DNA of 64,000 bases. It comes from an uncultured Tateyamaria sp. (GTDB lineage Bacteria; Pseudomonadota; Alphaproteobacteria; Rhodobacterales; Rhodobacteraceae). Position 1 is the first letter of the stretch, and each line of letters opens with the position of its first letter. Under the pieces are notes generated by a model that had not been told where the DNA came from, did not search any database, and was given only the letters and a program-made list of their open reading frames with translations. Below, one piece after another: positions 54,782 through 63,940 of this stretch. The position numbers and the translations under genes were made by a program. The DNA lies in assembly GCF_947503705.1 (NCBI RefSeq), contig NZ_CANNES010000001.1, positions 620,001 to 684,000 of the forward strand, written 5' to 3'.

Positions 54782-55611
54782 TTGTCGGCGGCGCGCTGGC
54801 GATTATCGCAATCGTTTGGATAATAGGGCTAAACTACTGCCCAAACCAACCCTGCGATTATAGCCAAGCAGCCGATGAGCCAAGCCAAAATGCTGGCGAA
54901 CGCATATGGCAAGTGCCAGACGCCATAAGGGGCACGTTCAGTTACGAAGCGGAACCAGAGTATGCTCCAGGCAATCCCACCCGCCATGAATATTATGATC
55001 TTCGCGCTCAAGAGCGTATGGCCCATGCGACCGACTGGATTGTGTGGCTCACTTTTGTGACTGGCGCGGTGGGGGTGGCGGGCCTCGGAGCGATCATTTA
55101 CACCTTGAACCTGCAACGGAACGCCAACGAAATCGCCCTCGAAATCGGCCAAAAGCAAGTCAGGGCTTATCTTTTCGTCAAAAGTGTATCCATTCTTAGC
55201 GTTGTAACCGACGGGATTCAGGACACTATTACTCCGGTGGTTGTTTGCCATAATTTTGGACAATCTCCAGCAAGCGACATCCAAGTTAGCTTGGAATGTC
55301 GAATACATCGAAACGTCACCGATTTTTGCTCTAAAAAGTCCACAATGATCGTAATGAGCGCTGGCGATGTTACAGGGCCTTCCTCGCCATTCAGTACTTT
55401 GTTCCCAAGCCGGTTCCCCGCCGGAATCATCCAAAAGATACGGGCAGGAGAGTGTATCTTTTTTGTCTCTTTGAAAATCACATACAAGGATGTCTTTGGA
55501 TCCGATGACGAAATTAGGGCGGACTATTTTACTTATGGTGAAATGTTCAAAGAGGGCGGCACGCTTCAAACCCTCACTAAATCCAGCGTGAGACAAACCT
55601 TTAATGACTAA
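54739..55611 (+). CDS. Passenger gene: two-helix membrane protein, unknown
   Basis: A 290-residue protein I cannot name. Hydrophobic helices at about residues 10-32 and 99-120 bracket a short segment of about 65 residues; the C-terminal part, after 145, is predicted beta-rich and soluble. Its frame begins inside DUF6471 with a 43-nt overlap, with no later in-frame ATG before the first helix. Its stop is 36 nt before the right terminal repeat. Codons are AT-richer than in flanking genes. Confidence 0.65.
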   Translation: MSDGYRNGAFALGLIVGGALAIIAIVWIIGLNYCPNQPCDYSQAADEPSQNAGERIWQVPDAIRGTFSYEAEPEYAPGNPTRHEYYDLRAQERMAHATDWIVWLTFVTGAVGVAGLGAIIYTLNLQRNANEIALEIGQKQVRAYLFVKSVSILSVVTDGIQDTITPVVVCHNFGQSPASDIQVSLECRIHRNVTDFCSKKSTMIVMSAGDVTGPSSPFSTLFPSRFPAGIIQKIRAGECIFFVSLKITYKDVFGSDDEIRADYFTYGEMFKEGGTLQTLTKSSVRQTFND

Positions 55612-55647
55612 CGCAACCAGTAACGCCTTAATCATCGCTCACACCGC

Positions 55648-55672
55648 TTGGTGCGTTTGATACATAAGGCCG
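55648..55672 (-). repeat. Right terminal inverted repeat
   Basis: Exact reverse complement of the left end and followed by the target duplication AGTATTTG (55673-55680). Confidence 0.92.
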
Positions 55673-55700
55673 AGTATTTGTGGAACAATGAAGGCTAGCG

Positions 55701-56702
55701 TCACCGCGCGGCAAGCATGGCGAGGCGGATGAAGGCCCGTTCGACCAATGCGAGGGCTGGCGCGTGTTGGCCCGCGCTACGCAGTTGCAGGTCAGTGTCT
55801 GTAAGAACAGTCAGTGCGGTTTCGAGCTTTTGCGGCCCCCAACGGCGGGCCTGGGACAGCATCTTGTCCCGGTTTGGGCCCCAGATTTGCGGCCTGCCGG
55901 TCGTGTCGATGGCTGCCCGATGCAGGGTTCGGAAGTGCCGCATGGCCCCGATGCAAAGCGTGACCGCGTTCACGCCCTGGGCTTGCAACCGCTGCATCAC
56001 CGGGCCGATGGCCGCCGCCTGTCCGTCGCCTACGACCATCAGTACGTCGTCCACATCTGCCTCGAACGAGGTGGGGGCACAGTTGCTGATGTCCTCAGCG
56101 TTGAGCGGGTTCGTGTCGTTCAGTTTGTAGAGCCCGATTTTCTCGAGCGTTTGCCGAAAGTCGCCCGGTTCGAGGTTCTTGGCCAGATCCATCAGCATGT
56201 GCATCGCCTCTTGTGGCGGGTTCTGGATGCCTGCGGTTCTCAGGTCCCGCTCAATCTCGTCCCTTGTGGGGGGATTGTCGTAGATGGCCGCGGCGTAGGC
56301 CTTTGTATGACCTTCGAATGCCTTGCGTAGTTTTGAGGTGGGTTTCAGGGCGCCTGCGGTGACGATGATCTGAGCGTCGCCGGGTGCCCATTCCGACAAG
56401 GCATCCGTTATGATCGGGCCCACCGTTTCGTTCGCGTCTTCGACCAAGGCAACGCGGGGGCCGGGGAAAAAGCCGATAGCCTTGAGAGCGTCCATCAGGA
56501 GGGCCGGGTCCTTGCGCAGATCGCTGGCGGCGATCCGGGTGAGCCGCATTTCTTCCTCGCCCTGCGGTCCGATCAGCGCAGCAACCGTTTCTTGCCGTTT
56601 CAGCGCGATGCGCATGGCGTCGGCCCCAAAGATGAGAATACCGGCGGCATCGGGATCGGGTTTGGCGAAATAGCTGGCGGCCTGTCCGGTGGACAGCTTC
56701 AC
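55701..56702 (-). CDS. holA: DNA polymerase III delta subunit
   Basis: A 333-residue clamp-loader subunit that opens the beta sliding clamp. An AAA+-like N-terminal domain begins I-L-I-F-G-A-D-A; the C-terminal helical domain (W-G-P-N-R-D-K-M-L-S-Q-A-R-R-W) forms the collar. Length and weak conservation fit HolA. It overlaps lptE by 4 nt at its start, part of DUF3576-leuS-lptE-holA, a common alphaproteobacterial run. The stop lies 21 nt beyond the mobile element target copy. Confidence 0.9.
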   Translation of the reverse strand: MKLSTGQAASYFAKPDPDAAGILIFGADAMRIALKRQETVAALIGPQGEEEMRLTRIAASDLRKDPALLMDALKAIGFFPGPRVALVEDANETVGPIITDALSEWAPGDAQIIVTAGALKPTSKLRKAFEGHTKAYAAAIYDNPPTRDEIERDLRTAGIQNPPQEAMHMLMDLAKNLEPGDFRQTLEKIGLYKLNDTNPLNAEDISNCAPTSFEADVDDVLMVVGDGQAAAIGPVMQRLQAQGVNAVTLCIGAMRHFRTLHRAAIDTTGRPQIWGPNRDKMLSQARRWGPQKLETALTVLTDTDLQLRSAGQHAPALALVERAFIRLAMLAAR

Positions 56703-57166
56703 AGGCGGCTCGCTTGCAGTTGCTGCACAATCTGGTTGGCGAGGATCGTCATCAACCGTTCCTGCGCATCCCTTTGGGCGGCCAGGGTGGCGACAGTGGT
56801 GCCGGTGGCGGAATAACCCACAAAGTTATTTACCGCGTCCGACCGGACGATGTCGCCCGTGCCACTTTCGCGCAGTTCATAGATCGCCGTACCGATCAAG
56901 TGAAAGCGACGAATGTCGCCGTCAGGATCAATCGCGCGATCCTCTTGCGTGAGTTCCAGCGCCACGCTCAGCGTGTAGGCCGGATCAGCGGCGCGCCCCA
57001 AACGATCCTCAAGCTGGCGCACCAGAAGGAACCCCTCGCGGTCGCGGGGTGGGTCTACAATTACCCGGTTTTGCAATGCCGCACCTGCCCCACCCGGACC
57101 GTAAACCGGCTGAAAGCCGCATCCCGTCAGAGCCAGGATCACAAGCAGGACACAGATGCGGATCAT
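56699..57166 (-). CDS. lptE: LPS assembly lipoprotein LptE
   Basis: A 155-residue outer-membrane lipoprotein that plugs LptD and helps insert LPS. Lipobox L-T-G-C-G-F at residues 14-19 gives an acylated Cys; C-G-F-Q-P-V-Y-G is the conserved start of LptE/RlpB. Weak elsewhere, but length and location between leuS and holA support it. It overlaps holA by 4 nt and lies 3 nt after leuS. Confidence 0.9.
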   Translation of the reverse strand: MIRICVLLVILALTGCGFQPVYGPGGAGAALQNRVIVDPPRDREGFLLVRQLEDRLGRAADPAYTLSVALELTQEDRAIDPDGDIRRFHLIGTAIYELRESGTGDIVRSDAVNNFVGYSATGTTVATLAAQRDAQERLMTILANQIVQQLQASRL

Positions 57167-57169
57167 GCG

Positions 57170-59707
57170 TTAAACCACCACGTTTACGATGCGGCCAGGA
57201 ACGACGATCACCTTTTTCGGGGTGCCGCCGTCCAGCGCCTTTGTCACAGCTTCATGCGCGAGGGCGAGTTTTTCAACCTCGGACTTTTCGAGGTCGGCGT
57301 CGACCGTCAGTTCGCCGCGTCGTTTGCCGTTGATCTGGATGGGCAGGGTAACGGTGTCGGATTTCAACATCGCTTCGTCTGCGATCGGCCAAGGGGCCGT
57401 TGTCACAAGGCCATCGCCGCCCTGATGCGCCCAGATGTCCTCGGCCAGATGCGGCGTCATGGGTGCCATGAGTTGGGCCAGCGTCATGATCGCCTCGCGT
57501 TGCGCGGCGTGGCTTGCCTTGGATTTCTGTAATGTGGCGGTGAACCCATAAAGCTTGGCAATGGCGGCGTTGAAGCCAAAGGATTCCACACCCAGCGTCA
57601 CGTCGTTGATCGTCTTGTGCATCGCGCGGAGCAAATCATCGTCGCCTTGGCCTGATGCAGCTTTGTCCATTGCACCGATCCGGTCACAGATGTTCCAGAC
57701 CCGCGCCAAGTGCTTATAGGCGGCCTCGGCCCCCGACGCCGTCCACTCCACGTCACGTTCGGGTGGCGAATCGGACAGGACGAACCAGCGTGCCGTATCC
57801 GCGCCGTAGCTTGCGATGATGCCCAGCGGGTCGACCACGTTTTTCTTGGACTTGGACATTTTGGCGGAAGGGATGATTTCCACCTCTGTGCCGTCGGCCA
57901 ATTTGCCGTCAGTGACGTCCTCGGGAAGGTGATAAACGGGGCGGCCCTTTTCGTCGCTGGTCTGGTAAATCTCGTGCGTCACCATGCCTTGGGTGAACAG
58001 CGCATCGAACGGTTCAATCGCTGACTTGGGCAAGTGCCCCGTGATCTGCATCGCGCGGGCAAAGAAGCGGGAATAGAGAAGGTGGAGGATCGCGTGTTCG
58101 ATCCCGCCGATATATTGATCGACGTTCATCCAGTATTCGGCATCTTCCTTGACGGTGGGCGTGTCGGCATGGGGTGCGGTAAAGCGCGCGAAATACCACG
58201 AACTGTCCACGAAGGTGTCCATCGTGTCTGTTTCACGTTTCGCCGCCTTGCCGCAGTTGGGGCAGGGGGTGTCACGCCAGGTCGGGTGCCGGTCCAGTGG
58301 GTTACCGGGGATGTCGAGGGTGACGTCATCGGGTAGGACGACCGGCAGGTTTTCCTTTTTCTCGGGCACAACACCGCAGTCATTGCAATGGACAACCGGG
58401 ATTGGGCAGCCCCAGTAGCGTTGCCGGGACAGGCCCCAATCGCGGAGGCGGTATTTCGTCTGCCCTTTGCCCAGGTCATGCGCCTCGAAATAGTCGATTG
58501 TGGCGTCGATGGCCTCTTGGCTTGTGACCTCGGTGATGCCCGCGAAATGGTCGATGAAATGGACCTTTTCGGTCTTGGCGGGCACGAGGGCTTCGGTTCC
58601 AACCTCGGTTTCGTCGCCAGGCAAATAGAACGCGTTCTGCACCGGCAGGTCGTATTTACGGGCGAAATCAAGGTCGCGTTGGTCATGGGCCGGGCAGCCA
58701 AAGACTGCGCCTGTGCCATAATCCATCAGGACAAAGTTGCCGATCCAGACGGGCAGTTCGACGTCTGGATAGACCGGATGTTTCACGCGCACGCCCGTGT
58801 CGATCCCCTTTTTCTCGGCCTTTTCCATTGCCGCTTCGGTCGTGTCCATCTTGCGACATTCGTCGATAAAGGCGGCGAGGTCGGGGTTTTCAGCTTCGAG
58901 TGCCTTGGCCACGGGGTGGTCGGGGGACACGGCAATGAAAGACGCGCCGCGCATGGTGTCGGGGCGTGTGGAATAGCACAGGATTGTGCCATCGCCGTCG
59001 GTGCGCACGAACGGGATGTCGATGCCACGCGATTCGCCGATCCAGTTTTCCTGCATCAGGCGGACCTTGGCAGGCCAATTGTCGAGGCCATCAAGAGCAT
59101 CTTTCAACTCACCCGCCATGTCGGAAATCTTGAAAAACCACTGTGTCAGCTCGCGCCGCTCGACCTCGGCGCCTGATCGCCAGCCCTTGCCGTCGATCAC
59201 CTGTTCATTGGCCAGCACGGTCATGTCGACCGGGTCCCAGTTCACCTGGGCGTTCTTGCGGTACACCAGCCCAGCCTCAAGAAAGTCGAGGAAAAGCGAT
59301 TGCTGTTGGCCGTAGTATTCGGGGTCACAGGTGGCGAATTCGCGGCTCCAGTCGATGGAAAGGCCCAGCGGCTTCATCTGGCCGCGCATGTCGGCGATGT
59401 TGTCATAGGTCCAGGTCTTGGGGTGGCCGCCGATGGCCATGGCGGCGTTTTCGGCAGGCATCCCAAAGGCGTCCCAGCCCATCGGGTGAAGCACGTTGTG
59501 ACCGGTCGACATCTTATACCGCGCGATCACGTCACCCATCGTGTAGTTGCGCACGTGGCCCATATGGATGCGACCCGAAGGGTATGGGAACATCTCAAGC
59601 ACGTAATACTTGGGTTTGTCACCGCTGCGCGTGGCGGTGAAAATCCCGGCCTCTTCCCAGGCGGCCTGCCAGCGGGCTTCGATCTCGGAGGGGGTATAGG
59701 TGGCCAT
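57170..59707 (-). CDS. leuS: Leucyl-tRNA synthetase
   Basis: An 845-residue class I synthetase charging tRNA-Leu. HIGH-type motif is H-M-G-H ([11 protein letters not shown]), KMSKS motif is K-M-S-K-S, and the large editing insert has the T-R-P-D-T segment. A zinc site C-N-D-C...C-P-N-C lies before the KMSKS half. ATG 59707 ([10 protein letters not shown]) with AGGAT upstream is used; ATG 59716 is in frame too. First translated gene of leuS-lptE-holA. Confidence 0.96.
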   Translation of the reverse strand: MATYTPSEIEARWQAAWEEAGIFTATRSGDKPKYYVLEMFPYPSGRIHMGHVRNYTMGDVIARYKMSTGHNVLHPMGWDAFGMPAENAAMAIGGHPKTWTYDNIADMRGQMKPLGLSIDWSREFATCDPEYYGQQQSLFLDFLEAGLVYRKNAQVNWDPVDMTVLANEQVIDGKGWRSGAEVERRELTQWFFKISDMAGELKDALDGLDNWPAKVRLMQENWIGESRGIDIPFVRTDGDGTILCYSTRPDTMRGASFIAVSPDHPVAKALEAENPDLAAFIDECRKMDTTEAAMEKAEKKGIDTGVRVKHPVYPDVELPVWIGNFVLMDYGTGAVFGCPAHDQRDLDFARKYDLPVQNAFYLPGDETEVGTEALVPAKTEKVHFIDHFAGITEVTSQEAIDATIDYFEAHDLGKGQTKYRLRDWGLSRQRYWGCPIPVVHCNDCGVVPEKKENLPVVLPDDVTLDIPGNPLDRHPTWRDTPCPNCGKAAKRETDTMDTFVDSSWYFARFTAPHADTPTVKEDAEYWMNVDQYIGGIEHAILHLLYSRFFARAMQITGHLPKSAIEPFDALFTQGMVTHEIYQTSDEKGRPVYHLPEDVTDGKLADGTEVEIIPSAKMSKSKKNVVDPLGIIASYGADTARWFVLSDSPPERDVEWTASGAEAAYKHLARVWNICDRIGAMDKAASGQGDDDLLRAMHKTINDVTLGVESFGFNAAIAKLYGFTATLQKSKASHAAQREAIMTLAQLMAPMTPHLAEDIWAHQGGDGLVTTAPWPIADEAMLKSDTVTLPIQINGKRRGELTVDADLEKSEVEKLALAHEAVTKALDGGTPKKVIVVPGRIVNVVV

Positions 59708-59730
59708 GGGGATCATCCTGGTTTGAAACG

Positions 59731-59756
59731 AAAACGCCGGGCGTGATGGCCCGGCG
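59731..59756 (-). terminator. Rho-independent terminator after the DUF3576 gene
   Basis: Perfect 8-bp stem CGCCGGGC / GCCCGGCG (59735-59742, 59749-59756) with a 6-nt loop, and on the minus strand it is followed by TTTT and a T-rich run. It lies between the DUF3576 gene and leuS, so leuS may be under a separate promoter. Confidence 0.82.
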
Positions 59757-59802
59757 CTGTCATAATGTGGAAAGGGGCGCGCTGAAAGGCCCTTGAAGCG
59801 CG

Positions 59803-60309
59803 CTATAGCCTGTTGTCTGCAATCCGTAGCTGACGGGCGCGTGTGAGAATGGCATCCTCAACCGCGCGCACTGCCGAAGCGCTGGCGGGGCCAGAGCGCG
59901 TTTGCAACGCAACATTCAATGACCGCGCATCGAGGGCGGGGTCACTGATCAGGACTGTTGCGCGGTAAGTGCCGCCGCCGCCCGGAGGTGTACCAAACCC
60001 GGTCACAATCACACCTGTAAAGGGATCAACTGTCTGGATCGGCAGAAAATCCAGTACTTCAATCGTGGCAGACCAGATGTATTTGTTAACCGAAACAGAG
60101 GCCTCGGCATTGCGCCCTGCACGAAAGGCATCGCCCAAGGTTGTTCCGCTGCGTTGCTCACGTTCGCGGGCGCTGTCGCCGTCGCCGATAATGCGGTCTG
60201 CATCAGGGTCCGTGACGCCGATGCGTTGACCGCATCCCGCGACCAGTGCAGCCACGCACAGCGTGGCCACGATGCTGGTAAGCCGCGCCTTTGTTTGGAG
60301 TGTGCCCAT
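59803..60309 (-). CDS. DUF3576 lipoprotein
   Basis: A 168-residue lipoprotein of unknown role. Lipobox V-A-G-C-G near residue 27 gives a lipid-anchored protein. Downstream is the DUF3576 pattern [15 protein letters not shown] and G-G-T-Y-R-A-T-V-L. It is usually next to leuS and lptE in alphaproteobacteria, hinting at envelope work. ATG 60309 is used; the opening to 60429 is not supported. Confidence 0.84.
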   Translation of the reverse strand: MGTLQTKARLTSIVATLCVAALVAGCGQRIGVTDPDADRIIGDGDSAREREQRSGTTLGDAFRAGRNAEASVSVNKYIWSATIEVLDFLPIQTVDPFTGVIVTGFGTPPGGGGTYRATVLISDPALDARSLNVALQTRSGPASASAVRAVEDAILTRARQLRIADNRL

Positions 60310-60559
60310 AGGAATTCTCACCGCCTGTGTATTCAGACACTCTGATAGACAAGTTAAATCCCCCTCGCAAGGTACACGGGGCATGTGGCGAATCCTCAGG
60401 TCGGAATCCTGACTGTGGCAAAGCTGCACCAGCCTATGTCGGAATTATGGCGCGGCGTGATGCGTCGCTTGAGGTGATCGGGCAAATGGGTGAAACACCC
60501 TTCATCCCCTTCCGGATTCCCCGGTTAGGGCGTGTGAATTGAAAACCGAGGGAAAACCA

Positions 60560-61462
60560 ATGAAAAAAGTTCTCTTCGCTACAACCGCTCTGGTCGCCAC
60601 AGCTGGCATGGCCGCCGCGGATGTAAGCTTTGGCGGCTTCGGCCGTTTTGGCCTGTTCTATGACGAAGGTCTGGCAGACGAAACACGCATCGAACAGCGT
60701 TTCCGCCTGACAATCACCGGTACTGCCGAGGCAGACAACGGCGTTGAATTCGAAGGTCGTATCCGTTTCCAAACAGACGACAACGCAGCTGGCGCCTCCA
60801 ACGGTGCACAAAGCTCCGCAGCTGGTTTCGCTGTCACATCCGGCGGCTTCCGCCTGGACGTGGGACACGTGTCTGACGTAATCGACTCCGGCGACGTTGT
60901 TGACTACTACGGCTATGGCGTTGGTCTGACATCGTTCGCTGAACAGTCGTCGGGCTTTGGCCTGCCAGCTTCCGGCTTCGGTTCCGGCGGTGACGAAACA
61001 CTCGTCGCTCCAACAGTCAAACTGCGTTACACAGCTGGCGACTTCACTGTCTCCGCATCGTACACAGACGACGCCCTCGGCGGTGAAGAGTACCAAGTCG
61101 GTGTTGGCTACAACTTCGGCAACTACTCGGCCGGTATCGCAATCGGCAACGAAGACGCGACTGACTTCGACTTCGTCGCAGCATCGTTCGGCGGCGAAAT
61201 CGGCGCTCTGGCGTTCTCGATCTTGGTTGCTGACTATGACGGCAACGCCGACACATCGTACGGCTTCTCGGTCAAGTACGACATCGGTGCGGCTACAGAC
61301 ATCCGTTTCGTGTACTCGGACAACGGCACCCCAGGTGCTGACGAAACAGTCGCGATTGGCTTCCGTCACTCGCTGGGCGGCGGTGTCTCCCTGCGCGGTG
61401 GTATCGGCCAAAACAACGCTGGCAACACTGTTGCCGACCTGGGTGTTCAGTTCGGCTTCTAA
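60560..61462 (+). CDS. Outer-membrane porin
   Basis: A 300-residue Gram-negative porin of the Porin_4 type. Signal peptide residues 1-21 (A-M-A-A-A), then the beta-barrel pattern of alternating polar and hydrophobic residues, many Gly/Asp-rich loops, and a C-terminal Phe (G-V-Q-F-G-F) needed for outer-membrane insertion. Codons favour ACA, CGT and GCT more than neighbours, as in very highly expressed genes. A GAGGG ribosome site and a strong terminator flank it. Confidence 0.94.
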   Translation: MKKVLFATTALVATAGMAAADVSFGGFGRFGLFYDEGLADETRIEQRFRLTITGTAEADNGVEFEGRIRFQTDDNAAGASNGAQSSAAGFAVTSGGFRLDVGHVSDVIDSGDVVDYYGYGVGLTSFAEQSSGFGLPASGFGSGGDETLVAPTVKLRYTAGDFTVSASYTDDALGGEEYQVGVGYNFGNYSAGIAIGNEDATDFDFVAASFGGEIGALAFSILVADYDGNADTSYGFSVKYDIGAATDIRFVYSDNGTPGADETVAIGFRHSLGGGVSLRGGIGQNNAGNTVADLGVQFGF

Positions 61463-61487
61463 GCTGATCTAATCACTTGTGTGATTT

Positions 61488-61511
61488 GGGGCAGGCCTTT
61501 TGGTCTGCCCC
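61488..61511 (+). terminator. Rho-independent terminator of the porin gene
   Basis: Stem GGGGCAGGCC / GGTCTGCCCC (61488-61497, 61502-61511, one G-T pair) with a TTTT loop and then ATTTCGTTT. It sits 26 nt after the stop codon. Confidence 0.86.
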
Positions 61512-61582
61512 ATTTCGTTTGTGCGCTCTTGTCTTTGGACATGCGCTTCTATGTGTTTCGTCATGACAATCCAGCATCAGGA

Positions 61583-62236
61583 ATGCCCGTGCCACTGAAA
61601 GACATCCAAGACCGTGTATCAAAAGCCGAAGCCAAAGCAGGCCGCGTACCGGGGTCTGTGAAACTGATTGCGGTCAGCAAGGTACAGCCTGACGCGCGCG
61701 TTGCCGCTGTGTTGGATCAAGGGCACCGCTATTTCGGTGAAAATCGCGTGCAGGAAGCGGCCGGTAAATGGCCCTCATTCCGCGAGACCTATGGCGAGAT
61801 TACAGTCGACCTCATCGGCCCCTTGCAAACCAACAAAACCCGTCAGGCGATGGAATTGTTTCAGGCCATCCACACGCTGGATCGCCCCAAGTTGGCCAAG
61901 ACCTTTGCCCGCCTTGCCCAAGAGATGGGTCAGTGCCCGGACCTCTTTGTCCAGGTCAACACCGGGGAAGAGGCGCAAAAGGCGGGCGTGTCACCGGCAG
62001 ATGCAGATGCCTTTGTGGCGGAGTGCCGTGCGCTTGATCTGCCTATTGCCGGGCTGATGTGTATCCCGCCCGTTGATGAGGAACCGTCGCTGCATTTCGC
62101 ATTGCTGGCGAAGATAGCCGAACGGAATGGGTTGACCGGCCTGTCCATGGGAATGAGCAGCGATTTTGAAAGCGCCATCGCGCTGGGCGCGACGCATATT
62201 CGTGTGGGTTCGGCCATTTTCGGCGACCGCGTTTGA
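61583..62236 (+). CDS. YggS-family PLP homeostasis protein
   Basis: A 217-residue pyridoxal-phosphate-binding protein that helps keep free PLP in balance. The PLP Lys is in L-I-A-V-S-K-V-Q-P; F-G-E-N-R-V-Q-E-A and S-M-G-M-S-S-D-F are family signatures. ATG 61583 is used, but AGGA is only 2 nt upstream, and GTG 61589, 7 nt after AGGA, is an alternative start. It follows the porin terminator. Confidence 0.92.
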   Translation: MPVPLKDIQDRVSKAEAKAGRVPGSVKLIAVSKVQPDARVAAVLDQGHRYFGENRVQEAAGKWPSFRETYGEITVDLIGPLQTNKTRQAMELFQAIHTLDRPKLAKTFARLAQEMGQCPDLFVQVNTGEEAQKAGVSPADADAFVAECRALDLPIAGLMCIPPVDEEPSLHFALLAKIAERNGLTGLSMGMSSDFESAIALGATHIRVGSAIFGDRV

Positions 62237-62252
62237 ACGGGATATACCGCGG

Positions 62253-62747
62253 TTAGCGCACGATCAGCCGGGTCTTGAACTTGATCCTTTTGGCGATCCA
62301 CAGCAGGTGCGTGGGATTAAGGCCAATGCACCCTTCGGTCGGGAACCCTGGACGCCGCCAGCGGTGGATAAAGATGGCTGAGCCGCGCCCCGGCACTGCA
62401 TAAGGCCAATTCCAATCCGTCAGGATCACAAGATCATATAGCGGATCAGCCCGGCGCAACCGCTCATGGCTGGGGGTGTAGGGCGCACGCACCATCATGT
62501 TATAGTCTTCGTCCTCTGGGTCGTCGGACCACAGATCACCAGGCCGGATGGGCACGGCCCATTCCGTTGGCCGGGCCATGCGATCAGGGCGAAAGAGCAT
62601 ACCCACGATGCGATGTGTACCTGTCGGTGTGGCGCTATCTCCTTCGCGTTTGTGCGCACTGATGCCGCCGCGTCCGATATTGCACGGAAAAACGCGGTTC
62701 TGAAAACGCAGACCACGGGGAGAAAGGACAAGGTCATCAGCTGTCAT
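62253..62747 (-). CDS. L,D-transpeptidase-fold (YkuD) protein
   Basis: A 164-residue protein with the YkuD-domain signature H-R-W-R-R-P-G-F-P-T-E-G-C-I-G-L near residue 140, giving a catalytic Cys and His. L,D-transpeptidases link peptidoglycan peptides, but no signal peptide or lipobox is visible, so export is unclear. The start MTADDLVLSP at 62747 is chosen over the opening to 62783. Convergent on yggS with 16 nt between. Confidence 0.84.
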   Translation of the reverse strand: MTADDLVLSPRGLRFQNRVFPCNIGRGGISAHKREGDSATPTGTHRIVGMLFRPDRMARPTEWAVPIRPGDLWSDDPEDEDYNMMVRAPYTPSHERLRRADPLYDLVILTDWNWPYAVPGRGSAIFIHRWRRPGFPTEGCIGLNPTHLLWIAKRIKFKTRLIVR

Positions 62748-62770
62748 GAAAGGCAGTGTAGCGCGCGCCA

Positions 62771-62800
62771 TGGCGGGGGACACCCCTGCCTTACGGGTTT
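62771..62800 (+). repeat. Intergenic hairpin repeat, copy 3
   Basis: GGCGGGGG pairs with CCCCTGCC (one G-T) around the ACA loop, then TTACGG. A weak inverted match lies near 62819-62836. The element lies just upstream of the L,D-transpeptidase gene, in the gap to ribA. Confidence 0.65.
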
Positions 62801-62851
62801 GACGGAAACGGAACTCGGATCCCCGTAGGCGTATCTTTTATTACGCAACCG

Positions 62852-63940
62852 CTACATCAGGTGACCGGACTTGGCTGCCTTGGTGGCGAGATAAGCGCTA
62901 TTGTGGCGGTTCTCGCCCACTTTCAGGGGCACTCGTTCGGTTACTGCAATGTTGCTGGCCTCCATCATTGCGACCTTGGCCGGATTGTTGGTCAACAGGC
63001 GCACAGAAGAAAAGCCCAGTTCCTTCAAAATGTCGGAACCCAGGCGAAAGTCCCGCTCATCATCCTCAAACCCCAAGCGGTGATTGGCCTCGACTGTGTC
63101 AAAACCCTGATCTTGCAACGCATAGGCGCGCATCTTGTTGGCCAACCCAATCCCGCGACCTTCCTGATTGAGATAGAGCAGCACACCGGCACCCTCGGCC
63201 CCCATCTGGGTGAGGGCCCCGCGGAGCTGCGGGCCGCAGTCGCATTTCAGGCTGCCCAGTACGTCGCCCGTGAAACAGGCCGAATGCAGCCGGGCCAGAA
63301 CCGGTTTGCTGCGGTCGGGGCGACCAATTTCGATGGCGTAATGCTCTTCTCCGCCATCTTCAGGGCGGAACACGTGCAAACGACCCGCTTCGGATGCCTC
63401 GATTGGCAACCGGGCATGCACCACGGGATACATCGGGCTGCGGGCAGCAAGCAGGGGCTGCGCCAGGATCAAAGGCAGGCAGGTCAGCCCGTGCTGGGCG
63501 GCAAATCCTGCACCGTCCTTGATCTCCAGACACAGGGCCGAGGGCAACAGTCGCGCGGCCTTGCACATCTGGATCGCGGCCCGGTGGGCGGCGGCGTCGC
63601 CTTCGCGGATACTGGTCAACGGCCCTTTCATCGGGGTAGACATGTCGTCGGCGGGGTCTGCAAGGGCCTGCAACCAGGCAAGGGTCGCATCCTGTGGCAA
63701 GACAATGCGCGCCAGATCCCCATCATAGGCCCGTGCCTTGAGTGTTTGCGCCCGCCACCCGGTCAGCGCCAGAACCGGCGCGCCGCCCAACGCCATGACC
63801 TCGGCCAGCCGCGCAGGTGACAGCGTCTCGACCGCAAGCGCCAGCACAGACACCGGGCCCGCAAGCACCACAGGAACACCCATACGCAGGTCCGCCCCGG
63901 CCCGCGCCAGCATTTCGGTGATATCAGGAGCAAGGCCCAT
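62852..63940 (-). CDS. ribA: GTP cyclohydrolase II
   Basis: A 362-residue enzyme opening GTP to 2,5-diamino-6-ribosylamino-pyrimidinone phosphate, the first step of riboflavin synthesis. The C-terminal 190 residues hold the zinc site [15 protein letters not shown] and the G-R-G-I-G-L motif. The N-terminal 160 residues have no clear match and are longer than enteric RibA. ATG 63940 ([10 protein letters not shown]) is preferred; an in-frame ATG at 64000 also exists at the window edge. Confidence 0.92.
   Translation of the reverse strand: MGLAPDITEMLARAGADLRMGVPVVLAGPVSVLALAVETLSPARLAEVMALGGAPVLALTGWRAQTLKARAYDGDLARIVLPQDATLAWLQALADPADDMSTPMKGPLTSIREGDAAAHRAAIQMCKAARLLPSALCLEIKDGAGFAAQHGLTCLPLILAQPLLAARSPMYPVVHARLPIEASEAGRLHVFRPEDGGEEHYAIEIGRPDRSKPVLARLHSACFTGDVLGSLKCDCGPQLRGALTQMGAEGAGVLLYLNQEGRGIGLANKMRAYALQDQGFDTVEANHRLGFEDDERDFRLGSDILKELGFSSVRLLTNNPAKVAMMEASNIAVTERVPLKVGENRHNSAYLATKAAKSGHLM

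Larger units (their letters stand above)
52015..55672. mobile_element. IS1595-type transposable element with passenger genes (3,658 bp)
   Basis: Bounded by perfect 25-bp terminal inverted repeats (52015-52039 and 55648-55672; outer ends CGGCCTTATGTATC) and flanked by an identical 8-bp duplication AGTATTTG (52007-52014 and 55673-55680). An 8-bp duplication and a zinc-ribbon DDE transposase agree with the IS1595 family. Four further genes lie inside: a possible winged-helix protein, Bro-N, DUF6471 and a membrane protein. Their base composition is visibly more AT-rich than the flanks. Intact ends and duplication suggest fairly recent insertion. Confidence 0.9.

Noticed and set aside
52084-55611. 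Prophage remnant suggested by Bro-N and small regulators
   Set aside because: No integrase, capsid, portal or lysis genes; exact terminal repeats and target duplication show a transposon instead.
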